A stretch of 64,000 bases of DNA from Ohtaekwangia sp. (GTDB lineage: Bacteria; Bacteroidota; Bacteroidia; Cytophagales; Cyclobacteriaceae), in NCBI GenBank assembly GCA_021155195.1, contig JAJNPV010000049.1:248001-312000 (forward strand). The letters run 5' to 3'. Position numbers and translations under genes: made by a program. Each line of letters opens with the position of its first letter. Positions within the stretch are counted from its first letter, which is position 1. Shown piece after piece: positions 24,827-34,561 of this stretch. The notes beneath the pieces were generated by a model. The model was not told the origin of the DNA, ran no database searches, and was given only the letters and a program-made list of their open reading frames with translations.

Positions 24827-25723
24827 ATGTCCTCAGGGTACCCTCTCATCTCTCTTATAACTATTAATTATATTTCTTTAAAGGATACTATTGAATTTCT
24901 TGACACAACAACTAAACTCACCTATCCCAACATTGAAATTATTGTTGTTGATAACAATTCCCCAGAGGGAAAGCCTTCGGAAGAATTAAAAGCCAAATAT
25001 CCTCATGTAAATTTTATAGAAAGTAAAAAAAATTTAGGTTTTGCCGGTGGAAATAATTTAGGAATTAAAGCGGCAAAAGGTGAATATTATTTTTTATTGA
25101 ATAATGACACACTTCTTTTCCCTGACTTTTTAGAACCCATAGTTGAGTTCATGAAATCTCATCCCGAAATTGGAATGGCTTCTCCTAAAGTGCTTTATCC
25201 GGACGGCAAAACAATACAATTTGCAGGAGCCATTGGCATTAGCCCCTTTACAGGACGGGGTAAATGCCTGGGAATTCACGAATCCGATGCAGGACAATAT
25301 GATAGAAATTACGAAACGGATTTAGGTCATGGTGCCGCTCTAATTATACCTAAAAATGTGGTTGATGAGGTTGGGTTGATGCCTGAAGTCTATTTTCTTT
25401 ATTATGAAGAACACGACTGGTGCGAAATGGTGAAGCGTAAGGGCTACAAGACTTATTTTTTAGGAAAATCAAAAATTATACATAAAGAATCTGTAACAAC
25501 AGGGAATGAAAGTCCACTGAAAACATATTACATGACTCGGAATCGGATAATTTTTATGCGGAGAAATTTTTCCGGCATGCCATTTTTATCAGGCATTCTT
25601 TTCTTTATATTCTTTTCAATTCCAAAAAACACGATCACCTATTTACTTTCTGGAAAACAAAAATTATTAGCCTCCTTTTATAAAGGATTATCTTGGAACC
25701 TCACCAACTTTAAAGTTAATTAG
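24827..25723 (+). CDS. Family 2 glycosyltransferase (rhamnosyltransferase-like)
   Basis: 298 residues. The GT-A motifs are ITINYISLKDTIEFL, VVDNNSPEG, GFAGGNNLGIKAAKGEYYFLLNNDT and LYYEEHDWCEMVKRKGYK, all typical of the GT2 branch called dTDP-rhamnosyl or N-acetylglucosaminyl-diphospholipid transferases. The C-terminus has a hydrophobic stretch near 255-275. It follows the previous GT by 2 nt. The sugar is not predictable. Confidence 0.88.
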   Translation: MSSGYPLISLITINYISLKDTIEFLDTTTKLTYPNIEIIVVDNNSPEGKPSEELKAKYPHVNFIESKKNLGFAGGNNLGIKAAKGEYYFLLNNDTLLFPDFLEPIVEFMKSHPEIGMASPKVLYPDGKTIQFAGAIGISPFTGRGKCLGIHESDAGQYDRNYETDLGHGAALIIPKNVVDEVGLMPEVYFLYYEEHDWCEMVKRKGYKTYFLGKSKIIHKESVTTGNESPLKTYYMTRNRIIFMRRNFSGMPFLSGILFFIFFSIPKNTITYLLSGKQKLLASFYKGLSWNLTNFKVN

Positions 25724-25727
25724 ACTC

Positions 25728-26330
25728 ATGCTATCGATACCCCTAATCAAATCACGTATTAAAGAATATAAAGAAAAACACCCGGAAGAATCTGTTCTTG
25801 GTTTTATCTTTACCCTAATACAAGGCACATGGCGTGTACTACTTGCTCGAATTTATTTAAGATCCTGCAACCATATTGGTAAATTGGTATCCGTTAACGG
25901 GAGACCTATAATCGGCAATCTAGGAGAAATGACTTTTGATGATGAGGTTCGGATTTGGTCTAACATAGAGCGTTCGAAATTATATACTGGCAAACAAGGC
26001 AAACTAGTTGTCGGTAGGAATTCACGTTTGAATGGAGTACACATTGACTCTAGGGAACTTATCCATATTGGAGATACCGTACAAATTGGTCCATACACCA
26101 TAATCATGGATAGCGATTTTCATGATTTAAAAGATCATTCTAAAGATGGACCCTCTAGCCCAATATATATTGAAGACGATGTGTGGATTGCCACACGGGT
26201 TACTATCTTAAAAGGTGTGCGAATCGGAAAAGGTTCTGTAATTGCTGCAGGGGCCATCGTTACTAAAGATGTACCTCCTTATAGTGTTGCTGCAGGCACA
26301 CCTGCAAGAGTGGTAAAAAAAATTGAATAG
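25728..26330 (+). CDS. Hexapeptide-repeat (LbH) acyltransferase
   Basis: 200 residues. After a helical N-terminus, left-handed beta-helix hexapeptide repeats (about 70-195) include IHIGDTVQIGPYTII, IYIEDDVWIATRVTILKGVRIGKGSVIAAGAIVTKDVPPYSVAAGTPARVV. The H111 region (MDSDFHDL) carries the usual catalytic His. It probably O-acetylates a sugar of the exopolysaccharide. It partly overlaps the upstream alternative start of asnB. Confidence 0.9.
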   Translation: MLSIPLIKSRIKEYKEKHPEESVLGFIFTLIQGTWRVLLARIYLRSCNHIGKLVSVNGRPIIGNLGEMTFDDEVRIWSNIERSKLYTGKQGKLVVGRNSRLNGVHIDSRELIHIGDTVQIGPYTIIMDSDFHDLKDHSKDGPSSPIYIEDDVWIATRVTILKGVRIGKGSVIAAGAIVTKDVPPYSVAAGTPARVVKKIE

Positions 26331-26331
26331 T

Positions 26332-28227
26332 ATGTGTGGATTAACTGGTTTCTCTGATTTTACAAAGAGTAGTAACTCTTCAATACTTCAGTCAATGACA
26401 GATGTCATTTCTTATCGTGGTCCTGACGATCAGGGACATTTGATCCAGGAATTTCAAAATGTGCTAGTAGGATTGGGGCATAGACGATTATCAATTCTTG
26501 ATCTGTCACCTTTAGGTCATCAACCCTATCAACATAAAAACCTTACTCTAGTTTTCAATGGGGAGATTTACAATTTCAAAGAAATAAGAGAGAAGCTCGT
26601 TTCAAAAGGGTACGTATTTGAATCAAATTCTGATACTGAAGTTATTATTAAATCATTTGAAGCCAAGGGCATTTCCTGCATTGATGAATTTATTGGTATG
26701 TTCTCATTTGCCTTATTAGATCATAGTAAGGAAAAATTATACCTAGTTAGAGACCGCGCTGGTGTAAAACCCATGTATTGGTATTTTAAAAATGATAATT
26801 TTTTATTTGGCTCTGAATTAAAATCTTTTCATCAACATCCGCGCTTCCACAAGGAAATTGATTTTGACAGTGCTGCACTGTACTTTCAATACAGCTACAT
26901 TCCTGCCCCATACACTATTTTCAAAAACACCCATAAACTTCGCCCCGGACATTTTCTTGAACTCAATTTAAAAACCAAATCAATCCAAATAACAAAATAC
27001 TGGGATGTAATTGATTATTATAACAAACCCAAATTTGATATTCCATACGAAGAGGCTGAGGAGGAACTTGAATCGTTATTAAAGTCAGCTTGTGAATATC
27101 GAATGGTTTCGGATGTACCTGTTGGCGTTTTTCTAAGTGGTGGTTACGATAGTTCTGCTGTGGCCTCTATCCTACAATCTGGCCGAACAGAAAAACTAAA
27201 GACCTTTACTATTGGTTTTGATGAGCCTAAGTTTAATGAGGCCCCTCATGCCAAGAAAGTTGCAGATTATCTTGGGACTGATCACACAGAATATTACTGC
27301 ACCCACAAAGAAGCTTTCAATATTATTCCATCTCTACCTCACATCTATGACGAACCTTTTGGAGATAATTCAATAATACCAACAACCCTTGTAAGTCAGG
27401 TAGCAATCAAAAAGGTCAAAGTAGCTTTATCAGCTGATGGAGGAGATGAGATTTTTGCTGGGTATCCAAAATTTCAAATGTCTCTTGATTACAGTAATAA
27501 ATTTCCGGCTTGGGCAAGCGAAGTGATCAGTAAAGGGATGGGATTAATTAACCCTGAAAAAATTCCATTCACCCGCAATACTTTCAATTTTGCAACTCGT
27601 TATAAAAAAATAAAATCAATTCTTGAAAAGCATGATCCTGTGCATGCCATGAAAATCATTTCTCAATTCAATACAGAAAGTGAATTAAGAAATAGATTGA
27701 AATTTGATTACACAAATTTAAATACAGATTTTGATATCGTTAATCAATTGAATGACTCAAACGATGACATCAATAAGATGTTGGCCATTGACTACAAAAC
27801 ATTTCTAGTCGATAATAACTTGACTAAAGTTGATCGTGCAACAATGTCTGTTTCATTGGAAGGAAGGGAACCCCTCCTTGATCATCGAGTTATTGAATAT
27901 GCCGCCAGACTTCCCTCAGCATACAAATACAAAAATGGCCAAACTAAAATCATCTTAAAAAAGATAGTTCATAAACATATTCCAAAATCCATTATGGATA
28001 GACCAAAGATGGGTTTTATTGTCCCCATTATGAGCTGGTTCAAAAGTGAATTGAAGGACATAGTAATGACCCAATTAAGTGAAGAAAGATTAAAGAGTGA
28101 AGGAATTTTCAATCATAAGGAAGTTATTGGCCTCCGGGATCGTTATTTAAAAGGCGATTCAGAAAACATTCAAAAAATTTGGCATCTTCTCATCTTTCAA
28201 ATGTGGAAGGAAAAATGGAAGGTTTAA
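26332..28227 (+). CDS. asnB: Glutamine-hydrolysing asparagine synthase-type amidotransferase
   Basis: 631 residues. N-terminal Ntn glutaminase starting at Cys2 (MCGLTGFSDF), with RGPDDQGH and GHRRLSILDLSPLGHQP. The C-terminal ATP pyrophosphatase synthase domain has GVFLSGGYDSSAVA and LSADGGDEIFAGYPKF. I chose the ATG at 26332, which places Cys2 correctly; the frame at 26323 would bury it. AsnB-like enzymes in polysaccharide clusters (WcaN/ExoP-type) are thought to amidate uronic acids or other carboxylates, so that role is as likely as asparagine synthesis here. Confidence 0.9.
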   Translation: MCGLTGFSDFTKSSNSSILQSMTDVISYRGPDDQGHLIQEFQNVLVGLGHRRLSILDLSPLGHQPYQHKNLTLVFNGEIYNFKEIREKLVSKGYVFESNSDTEVIIKSFEAKGISCIDEFIGMFSFALLDHSKEKLYLVRDRAGVKPMYWYFKNDNFLFGSELKSFHQHPRFHKEIDFDSAALYFQYSYIPAPYTIFKNTHKLRPGHFLELNLKTKSIQITKYWDVIDYYNKPKFDIPYEEAEEELESLLKSACEYRMVSDVPVGVFLSGGYDSSAVASILQSGRTEKLKTFTIGFDEPKFNEAPHAKKVADYLGTDHTEYYCTHKEAFNIIPSLPHIYDEPFGDNSIIPTTLVSQVAIKKVKVALSADGGDEIFAGYPKFQMSLDYSNKFPAWASEVISKGMGLINPEKIPFTRNTFNFATRYKKIKSILEKHDPVHAMKIISQFNTESELRNRLKFDYTNLNTDFDIVNQLNDSNDDINKMLAIDYKTFLVDNNLTKVDRATMSVSLEGREPLLDHRVIEYAARLPSAYKYKNGQTKIILKKIVHKHIPKSIMDRPKMGFIVPIMSWFKSELKDIVMTQLSEERLKSEGIFNHKEVIGLRDRYLKGDSENIQKIWHLLIFQMWKEKWKV

Positions 28228-28413
28228 CTAATACAATCGTTTGCTTTATCCCACAAAATAGATGTACAATAAAGTTCTGATTTAAGCTAAAATTACCCTA
28301 AATCAAACATGTAATTGGGTTCATTTCCAGTATTTTTATATTTTTAAAGGTTACAACTCCGAAAACAAGATTATAAATTGTTTTCTATTACAACTGTTTA
28401 AAACCGAACTCAT

Positions 28414-31400
28414 ATGCAATCAGCAAAAATAAAAACAGGCATGTATTGCTTAATTAGGATATTAGTTTTGGTTAGCATTACGTCATTTGCGACCCTCGAG
28501 GGATTCAGCCAATGTGGATGCAAATTCACGATAAACCCAGGTGCTGGGTTTACTTACTTTAATGGAACTGCAAGCAACGTTCAGCCTGGCGATGTAATTT
28601 GTATAATGGCTGGAAGTAAGGGAGGTATTCAGTTTACGGATGTAAGAGGTTCAGCATCTAATCCAGTCATAATAAAAAATTGTGGCGGCCAGGCATTAAT
28701 TGGTGGGCCATCATCGAATAATGCTATGCTTTTTATCGGATCTAGATACATTAGGATTACTGGAACCGGTGACGCTGGATTTAATTATGGACTTAAAATA
28801 GTTGGTTCAGCACCTGGATCGCAGGGGATTGCAGCTGCCGGACTATCTTCTGATTTTGAAATAGATCATATGGAAATTCAGAATTGCGGCTACACAGGTT
28901 TGATGCTCAAATCTGACCCTAGTTCAAATTGCGCCAACACTACTTCTGTGCGACCCAATTTCACCCTATATAACGTAAAAATTCATGACAACTACGTTCA
29001 CGATACTGGTGGAGAAGGCATTTATTTAGGTGATAGTTTTTATAATGGAACAACTGTTTTCTGCGGAAGTGTTCAGTTCTGCCATGAAGTTAGAGGGGTG
29101 AGGATTTATAATAATCGTTTTGATAATACCGGACGCGAGGGAATACAAGTAGGTTCTGGTGTAGATGATGTTGAAGTATATAACAACGTAGTTCTCAATT
29201 ATGGCCAGGCAAATTTATCTGCACAAAATGGTGGAATTCAATTTGGAGTTGGTACAGCTGGTCGGATGTATAATAACTTTATTAAGTCAGGGCCTGGCCC
29301 AGCAATAGCCATCCAGGGGATTGGGAATGACTATGTCTATAATAACATTGTTGTCAGTCCGGGGGAGCAAGCAATTACAATTAATACACGCCCTACCCCA
29401 CTTCCCACAGATATTGTTAGTCAAGGATGGCTTGGAGGTGTTTATATTATTAATAATACATTCGTTAATGTTGGAAGTAAAGGTGTTGTTGAGGAATTTA
29501 TTAATGCTGCTCCTGGAAATCGTATGTTCAATAACCTTATTGTGGCATCACAGTCTCCTTGGGATAAAACGTATACATACACGGACTGGCAAAAGGGAAA
29601 TAATGTCTTCATTCCTCTTCTTGCAAATGCCATGTTTGTTAATCCTTCACTTGATGATTATAGATTGAAACCAGGATCACCTGCAATTAACGCAGGACGA
29701 GACGTTGCCTCTTTTGGAGTAACCTTTGATTTTGATAATGTGGCGCGACCAGCGGGAGCAGCTTGGGATGTAGGTGCCTTTGAATTGGCCGGGAATCAAA
29801 AGCCGCTTGTAACCGTGGGCGCTAATCAATCTTTAACCTTACCAACCAATACTACTACCATAAGCGGATCAGCTACAGATTCAGATGGAACAATAACCTC
29901 GTACTTGTGGACAAAGCAAAGTGGGCCATCTGTAACATTAGCTAATGAGACAACTACTACTATTACTTTATTAAATTTGGTGGCTGGTGTGTATTCGTTT
30001 CGGTTAACTGCAACGGATAATGGAGGTGAATCCGGGTTTAAAGATGTTACAGTTACAGTTACAGATCCGTCTGTAAATCAACCGCCAATAGCTAATGCAG
30101 GAGGAAACAAAACAATTTCGTTACCAATCAGCACTACTGTGCTTACCGGCTCCGCTAGCGATGCTGATGGAACCGTTACGGCTTATGCATGGGTAAAAGT
30201 AAGTGGACCTACAGCAATATTGGCCAACGAAAACACGGCAATCCTCACTTTATCAGGGCTAGTTCAAGGTAGTTACGTTTTTCGACTAACCGCCACTGAT
30301 GATGATGGTGACATTGGTACGTCAGACGCAACTGTTACCGTTAATCCTGCAGCCGCGAATCAATTACCCTCTGCCAATGCCGGGTCAAATAAAAATCTTA
30401 TCCTACCAACAAATAGCGTAACACTCATTGGATTGGGTAGTGATCCTGACGGTTCTATTGCAAGTTATTTGTGGACAAAGCAAAGCGGTCCTGCCGCCAC
30501 ATTAACGAATGCAAATACACCTAATCTTCAATTAACAGGTTTAGTTGTAGGCACTTATATCTTCAGGCTTACAGTAACCGATAATTTAGGAGCAACTGCA
30601 TTTTCTCAAGTAACTGTAACAGTTACAGCAGCAAACCAAGCTCCAGTTTCAAATGCTGGAGGCAACAAAACAATTCAACTCCCTACTAATTCCACTACAT
30701 TAACTGGATCGGGATCAGATCCTGACGGAACAATCAGCTCATACCTTTGGATCAAGGTGAGTGGGCCTGCTGCAACATTATCTAATGCCGGAACAGCTGT
30801 GCTCTCACTTTCGGGTTTAACGCAAGGAGTTTACGTTTTCAGATTAACTGTAACGGATAACAATGCCGCTACCGGAAGCGCTGATGCTATCCTTACCGTT
30901 CAGGCAGCAAATGTTGCTCCTACGGCAAATGCAGGTTCTCCTAAAACAATTACCCTCCCTGTAAACGGCACAACTCTTACAGGCTCTGGATCTGATGCGG
31001 ATGGAACCATAACTATTTTCTTATGGGAGAAGGTTAGCGGACCATCAGCTACGCTGACTGGCGCGGCAACCCCTACGCTAACATTAACCAATCTGCTGGT
31101 AGGCTCTTACGTGTTTAGACTTACTGTGACTGACAATAGCGGAGCTACCGGAACAAGCCAGGTTAGCGTTACAGTTCTTCCAGTAGCTACCAATCAATCT
31201 CCTTTGGTAGATGCTGGATCAGATTTTGCAATTACACTACCTATTAATAGTACGGATATCACTGGTATTGCAATTGATCCAGATGGAACAATTAATTCCT
31301 ATCTATGGACAAAAATTAGCGGGCCTGCTGCAACTCTTAGTGGTACTAACTTACCCACCCTCTCATTAACAAACCTGGTTGCCGGTATTTATGTCTTCAG

Positions 31401-34400
31401 ACTTACCGCAACCGATAACCAAGGCTCCTCTGCAAGTGATGATATTAACTTAACTGTAACTGCTACGAATCAAACCCCTTCAGTTGTCGCATCGAATGAC
31501 GAAATTATCACTCTGCCCACCACTTCAACTACGTTAATTGCCGTAGCTTCAGATCCTGACGGATCAATAACAAATTATTTATGGACAAATCTTTCAGGAC
31601 CAAGTTCTCCATCACTAACCGGAGCCACTACAAGCGTGTTGGGTGTTGGTTCGCTCGTTGCAGGAACCTATGTATTTCGAATAACAGTTACCGATAATGA
31701 TGGTGCCACTGCTTTTGATCAAGTAAATGTAATTGTTCAAACATCAACCAATATTAATCCCATTGCAAATGCAGGTTCTGATCTAACCATTTTTCTTCCT
31801 ACAAACTCAGTGACACTAAATGGATCGGGAACGGATGCTGACGGTACTATCGTTTCTTATACCTGGACTCAGGTTGCTGGTGTGGCAGCGATCTTAACCA
31901 ATGCTAATACAAAAACACTTTCGGTAAGTGGCCTCGCTGCTGGCACCTATACTTTCAGATTAACGGTTATTGACAATGCTGGCGGTTCTGGCATTAATGA
32001 TGTAAATGTTACCGTCAATTTATCTTCTGCAAATCAATCGCCTATTGCAAATGCAGGCCCCGATATTGCCCTCACGCTACCAAATAACAGCACTAACTTG
32101 ATAGGAGCTGGTTCTGATGCAGATGGAACAATTGCCAGCTACAACTGGATCAAGTTGAGTGGACCCAGTGCACTCTTATCAAACGATAATACTCCCGTGT
32201 TATCCTTACAAGATTTAGTTGTTGGAGTATATGTATTTAGGCTAACTGTTACTGATAACAATGGTTCAATGGCTTCTGATAATATTCAGGTAACTGTGTT
32301 TCCAGAAACTGTAAACCAATCTCCTTCAGTAACTGCAGGAAACGACAGGACAATTACATTACCTACAAACTCGGCCACGTTGAATGCTATAGCAAGCGAT
32401 CCTGATGGAAGTATTGCTGCCTATACTTGGACAAAGCAAATTGGCCCTAGCGCCTCCTTAGTTGGTGAGAACACAAATACCCTCCTACTGACGAATCTTG
32501 TTGTTGGTACCTACACCTTTAGAATAACGGTAAGCGATAATTCGGGTTCAACCAGTTTTGATGAGGTAAATATTACAGTACTTACATTAGGATCTAATGT
32601 TCCTCCTCTCGTTGAAGCGGGGATTGATAAAATACTTTTTTTACCTACAAATTCCATTAACCTGATTGGCCAAGCCAGTGATATTGATGGAACGGTTACT
32701 GCTTATTTATGGGAAAAAACAAGTGGACCAACTGCCACCCTCAACGGACAGAACAGTCCTACCGTTTCAATCAGCAATTTAATAGCTGGCCAATATAAAT
32801 TTAGACTTACCGCGACCGATAATTCAGGCGCTACCGCTTTTGATGAAGCCACTATTACCGTTTTCCCAGGCACGATTAATCAGGCTCCTATAGCTAATGC
32901 CGGAACTAACCAAACGATTGTGTTACCAAATGCATCGGCCAGTTTGAGTGGTTCAGGATTTGATCCTGATGGTTCTATTGTTTCATATAACTGGACTCAG
33001 CTGCTTGGTCCACCCACAAGCATAAGTAATGTAAATTCCCCCACCCTTTCTATTAGCGGATTAATAGCGGGGATTTTTCAATTTCGTTTAACAGTAACTG
33101 ATGATCAGGGAGCCACCGGTTCCAGCATCGCTCAAATTGTTGTTGTTCCGGCAGGTGTTAACCAACCTCCAATTGCCAACGCAGGGTTTGACCAAGTTGT
33201 TAATTTGCCACAAAATTCTATAGACATTCAAGGATCTGGGACTGATCCTGACGGAACGATCACTGCGTACAGTTGGACAAAAAAATCAGGACCAGCAACT
33301 GGAACTTTAAGCGGAATAACAACGTCAAAACTTTCATTGGCTGCTTTGGTGGCAGGTACCTATCAATTTACCCTAACGGTAACAGACAATGATAATTTAA
33401 CCAATAGTGATGACGTTCAAGTAATCGTTATTCAAGGAACAGTAAACAACAACCCTACCGTTAATGCAGGTGTTGACCAGTTTATCAGACAACCGGCCAA
33501 CACAGTAACACTCGCTGCAGTGGCATCCGATATTGATGGCTCAATAGCATCTTATTCGTGGTCAAAGCTAAGCGGACCGGCTGTAACTCTGGGTGCTACA
33601 AACACCGCTTCGTTATCATTAAGTAATCTTGTCTTGGGAGTTTATATTTTTCGAGTTGTAGCTACTGACAATTCTGGTGCTACAGCTTCTGATGAAATAA
33701 TGGTTACTGTTTTACCCGCTGGTTCAAATGCTTTACCTATTGTGCTTGCTGGATCTGCAAAAACGATCTCCCTACCGGCAACATCAGTTGTGCTTAACGG
33801 CTCTGCTTCAGATCCTGATGGATCGATACAATCAATTGTATGGACGATGCAAAGTGGGCCTAACACACCTACACTTTCAGGGACTAATACAACCACACTA
33901 TTGGCACAAACTCTAGTGGAGGGCACATATACATTCAGGTTAACTGCTACAGATAATGAGAATGCTTCTGCCTTTAGCGAAGCAACCGTTCAATTAATTT
34001 CTGGCCACGTACCTCCTAACGTTTTTGCAGGAAATGATACCACATTAGTCCTTCCCGATAACTTTTTATCCTTGACGGGAACTGCAGCTACATCTGATGG
34101 ATTTATTTCCGATTATAAATGGGAACAAATTGCGGGAGACCCAATTAACTTAATTGTTAACTACCCGGCTGTGTCAATCAGTGATTTGTTGCCAGGAACA
34201 TATACACTTCGATTTACTGCCATTGATAATTTTGGAGGTTCCAATTTTGATGATTTAGTGGTTTCAGTTGTAGAAAATAAATCTAATCCAGTAGGTGCAG
34301 CACTTATTTTTTCTCCTAATGGAGATTTGGTGAATGATATCTGGACGGTAAAGAATACTACAATGATTCAGGGTTGTCCTTTGCAGATTTTTAATAACCT

Positions 34401-34548
34401 CGGAAAAAAGATTTACGAAGCTATCGAATATCAAAATGATTGGAATGGGGTTTCCAATGGACAGGCTGTGAAGGAGGGCGACTACTATTTTGTTTTTGAA
34501 TGTGGAAGTAAGAAAACTTATTCGGGTGCTTTAAGACTTATACGATAA
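28414..34548 (+). CDS. Giant T9SS-secreted beta-helix protein with 16 REJ/PKD-type repeats
   Basis: 2044 residues. After a signal peptide, residues ~40-455 are a parallel beta-helix (pectate-lyase/right-handed type, with repeated IYNN-like turns) that may bind or cut a polysaccharide. Residues ~461-1955 hold 16 tandem beta-sandwich repeats of about 93 residues, each with NQ.PIANAG..., LP.NS..L.G.., SDPDGTI..Y.W and G.Y.FRLTVTDN, i.e. REJ/PKD-like. The tail from ~1955 is a CHU_C-type T9SS domain (FSPNGDLVNDIW...). It is probably surface-attached. A 13-nt gap leads to the PorP/SprF gene. Confidence 0.93.
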   Translation: MQSAKIKTGMYCLIRILVLVSITSFATLEGFSQCGCKFTINPGAGFTYFNGTASNVQPGDVICIMAGSKGGIQFTDVRGSASNPVIIKNCGGQALIGGPSSNNAMLFIGSRYIRITGTGDAGFNYGLKIVGSAPGSQGIAAAGLSSDFEIDHMEIQNCGYTGLMLKSDPSSNCANTTSVRPNFTLYNVKIHDNYVHDTGGEGIYLGDSFYNGTTVFCGSVQFCHEVRGVRIYNNRFDNTGREGIQVGSGVDDVEVYNNVVLNYGQANLSAQNGGIQFGVGTAGRMYNNFIKSGPGPAIAIQGIGNDYVYNNIVVSPGEQAITINTRPTPLPTDIVSQGWLGGVYIINNTFVNVGSKGVVEEFINAAPGNRMFNNLIVASQSPWDKTYTYTDWQKGNNVFIPLLANAMFVNPSLDDYRLKPGSPAINAGRDVASFGVTFDFDNVARPAGAAWDVGAFELAGNQKPLVTVGANQSLTLPTNTTTISGSATDSDGTITSYLWTKQSGPSVTLANETTTTITLLNLVAGVYSFRLTATDNGGESGFKDVTVTVTDPSVNQPPIANAGGNKTISLPISTTVLTGSASDADGTVTAYAWVKVSGPTAILANENTAILTLSGLVQGSYVFRLTATDDDGDIGTSDATVTVNPAAANQLPSANAGSNKNLILPTNSVTLIGLGSDPDGSIASYLWTKQSGPAATLTNANTPNLQLTGLVVGTYIFRLTVTDNLGATAFSQVTVTVTAANQAPVSNAGGNKTIQLPTNSTTLTGSGSDPDGTISSYLWIKVSGPAATLSNAGTAVLSLSGLTQGVYVFRLTVTDNNAATGSADAILTVQAANVAPTANAGSPKTITLPVNGTTLTGSGSDADGTITIFLWEKVSGPSATLTGAATPTLTLTNLLVGSYVFRLTVTDNSGATGTSQVSVTVLPVATNQSPLVDAGSDFAITLPINSTDITGIAIDPDGTINSYLWTKISGPAATLSGTNLPTLSLTNLVAGIYVFRLTATDNQGSSASDDINLTVTATNQTPSVVASNDEIITLPTTSTTLIAVASDPDGSITNYLWTNLSGPSSPSLTGATTSVLGVGSLVAGTYVFRITVTDNDGATAFDQVNVIVQTSTNINPIANAGSDLTIFLPTNSVTLNGSGTDADGTIVSYTWTQVAGVAAILTNANTKTLSVSGLAAGTYTFRLTVIDNAGGSGINDVNVTVNLSSANQSPIANAGPDIALTLPNNSTNLIGAGSDADGTIASYNWIKLSGPSALLSNDNTPVLSLQDLVVGVYVFRLTVTDNNGSMASDNIQVTVFPETVNQSPSVTAGNDRTITLPTNSATLNAIASDPDGSIAAYTWTKQIGPSASLVGENTNTLLLTNLVVGTYTFRITVSDNSGSTSFDEVNITVLTLGSNVPPLVEAGIDKILFLPTNSINLIGQASDIDGTVTAYLWEKTSGPTATLNGQNSPTVSISNLIAGQYKFRLTATDNSGATAFDEATITVFPGTINQAPIANAGTNQTIVLPNASASLSGSGFDPDGSIVSYNWTQLLGPPTSISNVNSPTLSISGLIAGIFQFRLTVTDDQGATGSSIAQIVVVPAGVNQPPIANAGFDQVVNLPQNSIDIQGSGTDPDGTITAYSWTKKSGPATGTLSGITTSKLSLAALVAGTYQFTLTVTDNDNLTNSDDVQVIVIQGTVNNNPTVNAGVDQFIRQPANTVTLAAVASDIDGSIASYSWSKLSGPAVTLGATNTASLSLSNLVLGVYIFRVVATDNSGATASDEIMVTVLPAGSNALPIVLAGSAKTISLPATSVVLNGSASDPDGSIQSIVWTMQSGPNTPTLSGTNTTTLLAQTLVEGTYTFRLTATDNENASAFSEATVQLISGHVPPNVFAGNDTTLVLPDNFLSLTGTAATSDGFISDYKWEQIAGDPINLIVNYPAVSISDLLPGTYTLRFTAIDNFGGSNFDDLVVSVVENKSNPVGAALIFSPNGDLVNDIWTVKNTTMIQGCPLQIFNNLGKKIYEAIEYQNDWNGVSNGQAVKEGDYYFVFECGSKKTYSGALRLIR
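29794..34280 (+). repeat. Sixteen tandem ~280-bp coding repeats (REJ/PKD units)
   Basis: Each unit begins with an NQxP-type codon group and recurs every ~275-285 bp. Protein similarity is high while DNA identity is visibly lower, so the array is old. The last unit is the most divergent. Confidence 0.85.
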
Positions 34549-34561
34549 TAGATAATTAAGA

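Noticed and set aside
22106..28227. A retron, toxin-antitoxin or phage-defence island in the accessory region
   Set aside because: All genes are recognised polysaccharide or regulatory families; no reverse transcriptase, nuclease or toxin signature was found.
31000..31100. Minus-strand ORF at 30900-31091 and similar ones opposite the giant gene
   Set aside because: Short open frames opposite a strongly coding repeat region; composition follows the + strand protein and no start context or homology is seen.
29794..34280. Regularly spaced repeats as a possible CRISPR or satellite array
   Set aside because: Spacing is ~280 bp, the frame is open throughout and similarity is at protein level (REJ/PKD domains), so they are coding domain repeats.
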